Positions 1 to 5,218 of a stretch of DNA of 8,873 bases are shown one piece after another. The DNA is taken from NCBI GenBank assembly GCA_019310195.1, contig JAFDET010000200.1, positions 1 through 8,873 on the forward strand, in the 5' to 3' direction. Each line of letters begins with the position of its first letter. The stretch's first letter is position 1. The stretch comes from Deltaproteobacteria bacterium (GTDB lineage: Bacteria > Myxococcota_A > UBA9160 > JAFDET01). The position numbers were made by a program, and so were the translations under genes. Under the pieces are notes generated by a model. The model was not told the origin of the DNA and searched no databases. It saw nothing but the letters and a program-made list of their open reading frames with translations.

Positions 1-708
1 GCCTGCCACCCGGAGATCCGCATCCTGGGCGAGCCCTTCAACCCCTACATCCGCAAGACGGACAAGAAGGGGCACTACCGGTACCTGAAGGACGCCGGCG
101 ACGCGGCGTCCCTGGGCCGCTGCCTGGACGGCCTCTTCTACTACTTCACCGGAATCCGGCACCTGATGCCGGGCCGCCCGGCCGAAGGACGCACCCGGCC
201 CTGGGACGCCGAGCGCATCAACCGCCAGATCCTCGAGCGGCCGCTGCGCCGGGTGCTGCTCTCGCGGCGCAACCGGCTCCAGACCGTGGTCTCCGAGCTG
301 ATGTCCACCCAGACCCGCGTGTGGCAGCGAGACGAGGGCCGCATCGAGCGGCCGCTGGAGCCGCTGGACCCCGCCGACGTGCGCCAACGCCTGGACTGGC
401 TGCGCGGCGACGTCGAGCAGTACCGGGAGTTCTTGGACGCCAAACGCCTCGAGTTCCACGAGATCTTCTACGAAGACCTCTTCGATGCGGCCGTGGACTC
501 CGAGGGCCAGGTCGCGCGGGTGCGCGAAATCTTCGCGTACCTGGGCGCAGGCGATCCCAGCGAAGAAGTCTGGAAGCGGATCCGCGGCCTGCTGGACCCC
601 GGCACCAGCCGGCTCAACTCCGAAGAGACCTACCGGCTGATTCCCAACGCGGACGAGATCGACGCCACGTTCGGCGGCGAGCAGGACGGCCGGCTCTTCA
701 GCGACTGA
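1..708 (+). CDS. Sulfotransferase family protein, 5'-truncated
   Basis: The reading frame is open from base 1 to a TGA at 706-708 and encodes 235 residues. The true start lies outside the window. Near the beginning, HPEIRILGEPFNPYI matches the 'HP-x-I-x-x-x-GEPFN' block that follows the PAPS 5'-phosphosulfate loop of sulfotransferases. Further on, LLSRRNRLQTVVSELMSTQT followed by RVW resembles the R-x-N-x-L...V-S...T-x-x-W region, which contacts the 3'-phosphate in Stf0/NodH-like enzymes. A later FYEDLF matches the family's 'YEDL' block. Such enzymes transfer sulfate from PAPS to a carbohydrate, lipid or other hydroxyl acceptor in the cytoplasm. The acceptor here cannot be predicted. The PAPS loop itself lies in the missing N-terminus, so catalytic competence cannot be checked. 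The gene converges on the SRPBCC gene and overlaps its 3' end by 11 bp. Confidence 0.85.
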   Translation, partial: ACHPEIRILGEPFNPYIRKTDKKGHYRYLKDAGDAASLGRCLDGLFYYFTGIRHLMPGRPAEGRTRPWDAERINRQILERPLRRVLLSRRNRLQTVVSELMSTQTRVWQRDEGRIERPLEPLDPADVRQRLDWLRGDVEQYREFLDAKRLEFHEIFYEDLFDAAVDSEGQVARVREIFAYLGAGDPSEEVWKRIRGLLDPGTSRLNSEETYRLIPNADEIDATFGGEQDGRLFSD

Positions 709-710
709 AG
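696..710. terminator. Palindrome carrying both convergent stop codons; possible bidirectional terminator
   Basis: CTTCAG (696-701), CGA loop (702-704) and CTGAAG (705-710) form a perfect 6-bp inverted repeat. The plus-strand TGA (706-708) and the minus-strand TGA (700-698) both lie inside it, so the sulfotransferase and SRPBCC genes end within the same hairpin. Two further G-C pairs (692-693 with 711-712) are possible across a 2-nt bulge. No T tract follows on either strand, so intrinsic termination is uncertain. The symmetry itself is directly visible. Confidence 0.4.
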
Positions 711-1113
711 CCGCGCTTCTCCAGGCCGCGAAGCCCGCGCGTGAAGAAGAAGGTGATGAAGCGCTGCATCAGCGCGCCGGTCCCCGGGATCTTGGGCTCG
801 AAGCGGCAGCGCCAGACGACGCGGGTGCCCTCGCCGTCTTCCGCGAAGGTCACCTCGCCCAGGTGGTCGCGCACCGGGAAGAAGCCGCCCACCACGGTGT
901 AGGTCATGCGCTTGGGCGGCTCGAACTCCAGCACCTTCTCGCGCATGCCGCCGGCGAAGCCGCGCACCGCGCCCACCGGTCGGGGCTTCCCGCCACCACC
1001 AACTTCGAGCCGGGCGTGCCCGCCCACTCGCTCCAGCGTGCGTAATCCGTGTAGACGTCCCACACCACCTGGGGCGGCGCGGCATAGCGGTGGGTCACCT
1101 CGACATGTTGCAC
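698..1113 (-). CDS. SRPBCC (polyketide cyclase/START-like) family protein, single-base frame break
   Basis: The start is GTG at 1113-1111, with AGGAG six bases upstream. The first part reads MQHVEVTHRYAAPPQVVWDV, then YTDYARWSEW, the classic N-terminus of SRPBCC proteins, where a beta strand leads into the 'V-W-x-x-xx-D-xxxW-xxW' helix. After about VVAGSP the frame changes within 979-991. The protein then continues as RPVGAVRGFAGGMREKVLEF, EPPKRMTY, PVRDHLGEVTF and GTRVVWRCRFEPKIPGTG, all typical of the family. One missing base restores a 138-residue product, which is the usual length. The break lies beside a run of four G and a run of three C on the plus strand. This fold binds hydrophobic ligands in a deep cavity. 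The ligand and any catalysis are unknown. It is the last gene of the minus-strand cluster, 9 bp after the VOC gene, and may handle a lipid-like intermediate. The break is either a sequencing error or a real recent mutation. Confidence 0.72.
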
Positions 1114-1119
1114 GCAACG

Positions 1120-1124
1120 CTCCT
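1120..1124 (-). promoter_or_regulatory. Ribosome binding site fixing the SRPBCC GTG start
   Basis: The minus strand reads AGGAG, then GCGTTGC, then the GTG start. Its A and first G belong to the TAG stop of the upstream VOC gene, so termination and re-initiation happen at almost the same place. This supports the GTG at 1113 over an ATG at 1117 in another frame, whose N-terminus does not look like the family. Confidence 0.65.
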
Positions 1125-1598
1125 AGTCCGCGGCGCCGGCCAGCTTCGAGAACGCCTCGATCACCTCGGGCGGCGCCTGGACCAGCTCGATCAGCACGCC
1201 TTGGCCGCCGATCGGGCGCCCTTGGGATGGATGAAGCAGACGTCGTAGCCGGCGGCGCCCTTGCGGATGCCGCCCGGGGTGAAGCGCATGCCCTTCCCCT
1301 CCAGCCAACTCACCGCCGCAGCCAGGTCGTCGATCCACAGGCCCACGTGGTTCAGCGCCGGGTCGTGCACCTTGGGGCGCTTCTCCGGGTCGATGGGCTG
1401 CATCAGGTCCACCTCGACCTTGAAGGGCCCGGCGCCGGCCACGGCGATGTCCTCGTCCACGTTCTCGGACTCGCTGCGGAAGTTGCCGTGGGCCTCCAGG
1501 CCCAGCAGCTCCACCCACAGCTCGCGCAGCTTGCCCTTGTCCAGGCCGCCCACGGCGATCTGCTGCAGGCCCAACACGCGGAACGGTCGCTCCGACAC
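1123..1598 (-). CDS. VOC (glyoxalase / methylmalonyl-CoA epimerase-like) protein, single-base frame break
   Basis: The start is GTG at 1598-1596, just 2 bp after the acyl-CoA dehydrogenase stop and preceded by GGGAGG. The first frame gives MSERPFRVLGLQQIAVGGLD through GYDVCFIHPKGA. The rest (PIGGQGVLIELVQAPPEVIE to the TAG) lies in another frame. Adding one G to the plus-strand GGG at 1214-1216 joins them as ...HPKGAPIGGQGVLIEL..., a 158-residue protein of normal length. Two beta-alpha-beta-beta-beta units are recognisable: about residues 8-70, and about 82-141 starting LNHVGLWIDD. Likely metal-site positions are D64 or nearby E62, H84 and E138. The first ligand is usually His in an 'L-D-H-I-A-V' strand, but here the strand reads LQQIAV, with Gln at residue 13. 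Epimerases of this fold act on 2-methyl-branched acyl-CoAs, which would suit its neighbours, but the reaction is not established. Confidence 0.75.
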
Positions 1599-1600
1599 GG

Positions 1601-2680
1601 CTACCAACCTCCCAGGGCCGCCGCGCGCTCGCGGTGGACGGCCGGGCCGCCCAGGAACGTGCGGTCGAACATGGCTCGCTTGAACCAGAACTGGACGTCG
1701 CACTCCCAGGTGAAGCCGATGCCCCCGTGCAGCTCCACTGCATCGCGCGCGATCTCCATGAAGCGGTCGCACAGGTGCGCCTTGGCGTGGGCCGCGGCGC
1801 GCTCGCACTGGTCGGGCAGGTCGTCCCAGGCGTAGGCCGCATACCAGAAGAGCCCGCGCGCGGGCTCCACATCGACGGCCATGTCCGCCAGGCGGTGCTT
1901 CACCGCTTGGAAGTGGGCGATCGTCTGACCGAACTGCTCGCGGGTCTTCGCGTACTCGACGGTCAGCTCCACCAGCCGCGTGGCGCCGCCGAAGGCGTCC
2001 GCCGCCAGCAGCGCCAGGCCCGCGTCGCGCACCCGCGCCGCAGCGCGCGCGCCGTCGGCCAGTCGCTCGCAGGCGGCGTTCTCAAGGACCACGCGATCCA
2101 TGCGTCGCGTGCGATCCAGGGAGTCCGTGGACTCCAGCGTCACACCGGCCGCGCCGCCCTCCACCAGGACCAGCTCGCCGCCTGCGGCGCCCACCACCAG
2201 CACGTCCGCACCGGCGGCGCACGGCGCGAAGGACTTGGCGCCGCTCAGGGCGTCGCCCTCGATCGCGGGCGTCCAGTCTTCCGCAGCCCAGGCGCCCGAC
2301 TCCTCGCCCAGCGCAACCGCGCCGAGCGCGTCGCCGGCGGCCAGCCGCGGCAGCCAGTGCGCCTTCTGCTCAGCGCTCCCGCCCTCGAGCAGCGCCACGA
2401 TCGCCAGCGCGTGACCCAGGAAGGGGCCCGGGAAGGCGCCGCGCCCCAGCATCTCGGCCACCAGCGCCAGGTCCACCATGCCGAGCCCGGCGCCACCGTG
2501 CTCCTCGGGCGCCATCAAGCCGGCGACACCCAGCTCGCACAGGCCCTTCCACAGCGTGGGGTCGTAGGCCTCGTCCGCGTCGTAGAGCTCGCGCACGCGG
2601 GGCAGGGGGCACTCGTTGGCCAGGAACTGGGCCACCGTGTCCTGGAGCAGCTGCTGCTCTTCCGAGAGTCCGAAGTTCAC
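1601..2680 (-). CDS. Acyl-CoA dehydrogenase family protein, non-catalytic-type partner subunit
   Basis: A 359-residue acyl-CoA dehydrogenase-fold protein. MNFGLSEEQQLLQDTVAQFL begins the N-terminal helical domain (about 1-115). The middle beta domain (about 118-200) is shortened and degenerate, and the usual 'T/S-E-P-x-x-G-S-D' FAD/substrate segment reads LGEESGAW. The C-terminal helical domain (about 215-345) keeps YAKTREQFGQTIAHFQAVKH, whose Arg and Gln normally contact the FAD of the neighbouring subunit, and ELHGGIGFTWE. The place of the catalytic Glu in MCAD/SCAD-type enzymes ('Y-E-G-T') reads FLGGPAVHRERAA, and the helix site used by IVD/LCAD-type enzymes reads RDAGLALLAADAFGG, without Glu. 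So neither catalytic position has a base. This matches the partner subunit of heterotetrameric (alpha2beta2) FadE pairs in actinobacterial steroid degradation. The partner is probably the gene 8 bp upstream. The GTG start at 2680 follows an AGGGGG sequence. Substrate unknown. Confidence 0.85.
   Translation of the reverse strand: MNFGLSEEQQLLQDTVAQFLANECPLPRVRELYDADEAYDPTLWKGLCELGVAGLMAPEEHGGAGLGMVDLALVAEMLGRGAFPGPFLGHALAIVALLEGGSAEQKAHWLPRLAAGDALGAVALGEESGAWAAEDWTPAIEGDALSGAKSFAPCAAGADVLVVGAAGGELVLVEGGAAGVTLESTDSLDRTRRMDRVVLENAACERLADGARAAARVRDAGLALLAADAFGGATRLVELTVEYAKTREQFGQTIAHFQAVKHRLADMAVDVEPARGLFWYAAYAWDDLPDQCERAAAHAKAHLCDRFMEIARDAVELHGGIGFTWECDVQFWFKRAMFDRTFLGGPAVHRERAAALGGW
1608..1613 (-). 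promoter_or_regulatory. Ribosome binding site for the VOC gene
   Basis: GGGAGG on the minus strand sits nine bases before the GTG at 1598. It lies inside the last codons of the upstream acyl-CoA dehydrogenase gene. It decides the GTG start, because the same frame stays open far upstream into that gene. Confidence 0.65.
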
Positions 2681-2684
2681 CCCA

Positions 2685-2690
2685 CCCCCT
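2685..2690 (-). promoter_or_regulatory. Ribosome binding site overlapping the upstream stop codon
   Basis: The minus strand reads TAGGGGGTGGGGTG. TAG ends the upstream dehydrogenase, AGGGGG is the likely Shine-Dalgarno sequence, and GTG at 2680 starts the partner dehydrogenase. The overlap implies coupled translation, as expected for two subunits made in equal amounts. Confidence 0.55.
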
Positions 2691-3879
2691 ACTTGCTGCT
2701 CTGCGCCGCGGCGTCGCGGGGCAGGCCGTAGCCGCGCTCGGCGATCACGTTGCGCTGGATGTTGGCAGTGCCGCCCGCGATGGCAACGCCCAGGGAGTAC
2801 ATGTAGTGGGTCACCCAGCCCGAGGCCTCGCGCAGCCCGCGGTACATCCCCTGCTCGCCGGGCGACACCAGCGCGGCGTCGCCCACCAGGTCCAGGGCCA
2901 GGGCCGCCACCTTCTCATGGATGTTGGTGGAGACCAGCTTGTTCATCAGCGAGACGGGGCCCGGGTTCTCGCCGCGCGCCGCGCAGGTGAGCTGCCGGTA
3001 GCCCGAGTACTCGTGGGCCAGGATGTAGCCCTCCAGCTCGGCCAGGCGCTGACGCATCTCCGGCTCGGCCAGGCGCCCGGTCTGCTTCGCCATGCGCAGC
3101 AGGCCCTGAAACACGAACTTGGTCTGACGGGCGTCGCCGATCATGTTGCGCTCGTGCTTCAGGGTGGAGCGCGACACGATCCAGCCCTCGCCGCGCTTGC
3201 CCACGATGTGGTCGGCGGGCGTGCGCGCGTCGGTCAGGAACACCTCGTTGAAGTCCGAGCCGCCGGTCATCTGGCGCAGCGGGCGCACCTCGACGCCCTC
3301 CTGGTCCATGGGGATCAGGATGTAGGAGATGCCCGCGTGCTTCTGGGCCCCGCGCTCGGTCCGGCACAGGCAGAACATCCACTGGGAACGCTGGGCGCCG
3401 GTCGTCCAGATCTTCTGACCGTTGATCACCCATTCATCGTCCTTCAGCTCCGCCCGGGTCTTCAGCGACGCCAGGTCGCTGCCGCTGCCCGGCTCGCTGT
3501 AGCCCTGGCACCAGACGATGTCGCCCTTGATGGTGGGGGCGACGAACTTCTCCTTCTGCCACTCGGTGCCGTGCTCCAGCAGCGTGGGCACCAGCATCGA
3601 CGGTCCGATGCCGCGCAGCTCGCCCGGCGCCCGGACGCGCGCGAACTCTTCGCCGATGATGGTGGCCTTGAGCACGTCGGCGTCCTGCTCCGAGCCGCCG
3701 TACTGCTTCGGGATGGAGCGGGCCAGGTAGCCGCGTGCGACGGCCCGGTCGCGGAAGAGCGAGCTCTGCTCACCCAGCGACAGCTTCGCCTCGTCGCCTT
3801 GGAGTGGCCAGCTCTCGGCGAGGAAGGCCTTCACCTCCTCGCGGAAGTCTTCGTACTCCTGGCTGTACTGGAGATCCAT
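2689..3879 (-). CDS. Acyl-CoA dehydrogenase, predicted catalytic subunit of a heteromeric pair
   Basis: A 396-residue flavoenzyme that would introduce an alpha,beta double bond into an acyl-CoA, using FAD and passing electrons to ETF. The N-terminal helical domain (about 1-120) includes ARSIPKQYGGS. The middle domain has the full FAD/substrate segment CQGYSEPGSGSDLASLKTRA (124-143) and INGQKIWTTGAQRSQWMFCL (152-171). In the C-terminal domain, LKHERNMIGD places Glu243 where isovaleryl-CoA and long-chain dehydrogenases carry their catalytic Glu. The usual 'Y-E-G-T' site reads AIAGGTANIQRN, with Gly instead. The 'R-E-Q-F-G' FAD-contact motif is absent here but present in the next gene. The two proteins therefore complement each other, as in the ChsE-type alpha2beta2 dehydrogenases for cholesterol side chains. 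ATG start at 3879, with GAGG six bases upstream. The substrate could be a steroid side chain, another branched or bulky acyl-CoA, or something different. Confidence 0.9.
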   Translation of the reverse strand: MDLQYSQEYEDFREEVKAFLAESWPLQGDEAKLSLGEQSSLFRDRAVARGYLARSIPKQYGGSEQDADVLKATIIGEEFARVRAPGELRGIGPSMLVPTLLEHGTEWQKEKFVAPTIKGDIVWCQGYSEPGSGSDLASLKTRAELKDDEWVINGQKIWTTGAQRSQWMFCLCRTERGAQKHAGISYILIPMDQEGVEVRPLRQMTGGSDFNEVFLTDARTPADHIVGKRGEGWIVSRSTLKHERNMIGDARQTKFVFQGLLRMAKQTGRLAEPEMRQRLAELEGYILAHEYSGYRQLTCAARGENPGPVSLMNKLVSTNIHEKVAALALDLVGDAALVSPGEQGMYRGLREASGWVTHYMYSLGVAIAGGTANIQRNVIAERGYGLPRDAAAQSSK

Positions 3880-3885
3880 GGGATG

Positions 3886-3906
3886 CCTCGGTCGACCCGG
3901 CCGAGG
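3886..3906 (-). promoter_or_regulatory. Leader hairpin overlapping the Shine-Dalgarno of the catalytic dehydrogenase
   Basis: In the 56-bp gap after the dipeptidase gene, CCTCGG (3886-3891) and CCGAGG (3901-3906) form a 6-bp GC-only stem with a 9-base loop. On the minus-strand transcript, the 3' arm contains the GAGG (3889-3886) that should act as the ribosome binding site for the ATG at 3879. Folding would hide it. No T tract marks it as a terminator. A regulatory role is only inferred. Confidence 0.3.
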
Positions 3907-3935
3907 CGGATTCTACCCCTTCGCGCCCGGCCCCG

Positions 3936-5138
3936 TCAGCGCGCGCCGGGCGCCGAGGCCAGCGCCTGGGTCCGGGCCAGTACGCGCAGCAGGTTCTCGC
4001 CCAGCAGCTTGCGAAGGTCCGCGTCGGACCAGCCGCGGCGCGCCAGCTCGACGGTCAGGTTGGGGAAGTCCTCCACGGTCCTCATGTCGTCGGGAAGGAA
4101 GAGGGTTCCGTCGAAGTCCGAGCCCAGGCCCACGTGATCGACCCCTGCCACGCGGGCTACGTGCTCCACGTGGTCGGCCAGCATCGCCAGGGTGGTGGGA
4201 ACCGGGAACCCGTAGCGCAGCGTGTTCTTCACGTGGTTCCAGGTTCCGACCTTGCGCGGGTCCAGGAAGATTCCGCCGAAGTTGAGCATCACCACGCCGC
4301 CGCTCTCGCCGACGGCCCGCAGCATGTCGTCGCTGAGGTTGCGGGGATGGGGCGCGATGGAACGAGCCGACGAGTGCGACGCGATCACCGGCGCGCGTGA
4401 CGTCTCCAACGCATCCCAGAAGGTTGGGTCCGACACGTGCGAAACGTCCACCAGCATGCCCAGGTCGTTCATCTCGCGCACGACGTCGCGGCCGAACTCC
4501 GTGAGGCCGCCGTGCCCGCCCGCGTCGCCGGAAGAGTCGGCCCACGTGTGGCTGAAGCTCCAGGTGAGGGTCATGTAGCGAACACCCTGGGCGTGGTAGC
4601 GGCGCAGGGTACCCAGGTCGTCCTCGATGGCGTGGCCGCCCTCCAGCCCCATCAGCGCGGCGTGGCGGCCGGAGGCGACGATGCGCCGCACGTCCTCGGC
4701 GCTCTTGGCCAGCGCCAGGCGCTCCGGGTGCCGCTGCACCTGCTCGAGCACCGCATCGATCATGGCCTGGGCGCGCGCCGTCGCGACGCCGGGCCGCTCC
4801 GGGTCGTAGTGGTCCGGGTCCACCCAGATGGAGAAGAACTGCGCGTCGAGGCCGCCCCGCTCCATCCGCGCCAGGTCCGTATCCGTGCGCAACTCCTCGC
4901 CCGCCGGCCGTCCCGGAAGCCAAGACAGGAAGAACCAGGGCCAGGGCGAGGTCGTGTCGGGCGCCGCTCCGTCCATTCCCAGGTCGAAGCCGAGGTCGAG
5001 CAGCAGCATCGGCACGTCGTTGTGGCCGTCTACGACGATCGCGTCCCGGTGCAGCGCGCGGGCGCGGGCTTCCAGGTCCTGCGCAGCGGCGGCCCAGGGT
5101 AGGGCCACAACGAGCACGGCGAGCAGCGCACGCAGCAC
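3936..5138 (-). CDS. Membrane dipeptidase (peptidase family M19, renal dipeptidase-like), exported
   Basis: A 400-residue zinc dipeptidase of the amidohydrolase TIM-barrel fold, the usual family length. MLRALLAVLVVALPWAAAAQ is a clear signal peptide, with likely cleavage at AAA-Q near residue 19-20, so it acts outside the cytoplasmic membrane. The binuclear zinc ligands are all visible by comparison with human renal dipeptidase: His39 and Asp41 in DGHND, bridging Glu166 in LEGGH, His234 in DVSH, His255 in SHSS, and Asp341 in GLGSDFDG. Arg266 in HPRN matches the substrate-binding Arg. M19 enzymes cleave dipeptides, often tolerating D-residues at the C-terminal side, and some hydrolyse related amides or lactones. 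The natural substrate here is unknown. The start is GTG at 5138 and its ribosome binding site is weak. It heads the minus-strand cluster and is divergent from the sensor kinase gene across 80 bp. Confidence 0.92.
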   Translation of the reverse strand: MLRALLAVLVVALPWAAAAQDLEARARALHRDAIVVDGHNDVPMLLLDLGFDLGMDGAAPDTTSPWPWFFLSWLPGRPAGEELRTDTDLARMERGGLDAQFFSIWVDPDHYDPERPGVATARAQAMIDAVLEQVQRHPERLALAKSAEDVRRIVASGRHAALMGLEGGHAIEDDLGTLRRYHAQGVRYMTLTWSFSHTWADSSGDAGGHGGLTEFGRDVVREMNDLGMLVDVSHVSDPTFWDALETSRAPVIASHSSARSIAPHPRNLSDDMLRAVGESGGVVMLNFGGIFLDPRKVGTWNHVKNTLRYGFPVPTTLAMLADHVEHVARVAGVDHVGLGSDFDGTLFLPDDMRTVEDFPNLTVELARRGWSDADLRKLLGENLLRVLARTQALASAPGAR

Positions 5139-5154
5139 GCCGCAAGCCTATCAC

Positions 5155-5184
5155 GCGCCGGCTCCGGGGTTTGGAGGCCGGCGC
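5155..5184. promoter_or_regulatory. Imperfect inverted repeat in the divergent promoter region
   Basis: GCGCCGGCTCC (5155-5165) and GGAGGCCGGCGC (5173-5184) pair over 11 bp with one bulged G and a 7-base GGGGTTT loop. The repeat lies in the middle of the 80 bp between the dipeptidase start (5138, minus) and the kinase start (5219, plus). It could be an operator serving both genes, or a hairpin in one leader. No convincing -35/-10 pair is recognisable on either strand here. Confidence 0.4.
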
Positions 5185-5200
5185 AGTTCGGGGCACACTC

Positions 5201-5206
5201 GGGGAG
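5201..5206 (+). promoter_or_regulatory. Probable ribosome binding site for the sensor kinase
   Basis: GGGGAG precedes three in-frame GTG codons at 5210, 5219 and 5228, with gaps of 3, 12 and 21 bases. GTG 5219 is the best compromise and leaves a compact signal peptide. The choice between these starts does not alter the mature protein. Confidence 0.45.
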
Positions 5207-5218
5207 CCGGTGCAGCCT

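Noticed and set aside
698..1117. Reading the SRPBCC gene as an intact 139-residue protein starting at 1117
   Set aside because: Its first 45 or so residues do not resemble the family, whereas the other frame from GTG 1113 gives a canonical N-terminus with a good ribosome binding site.
1634..2731. A 365-codon plus-strand open frame across the partner dehydrogenase
   Set aside because: It is an antisense shadow with His/Gln/Arg/Ala-rich content and no domain, and it crosses the junction between two real genes.
2806..4137. A 443-codon plus-strand open frame across the catalytic acyl-CoA dehydrogenase
   Set aside because: It is antisense to a well-conserved dehydrogenase, its composition is typical of a complementary-strand shadow, and it runs through the gene boundary at 3879-3936.
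5171..5173. TTG at 5171 as the start of the sensor kinase
   Set aside because: It sits inside the inverted repeat without a ribosome binding site and would give an unusually long n-region before the signal peptide. GTG 5219 is preferred.
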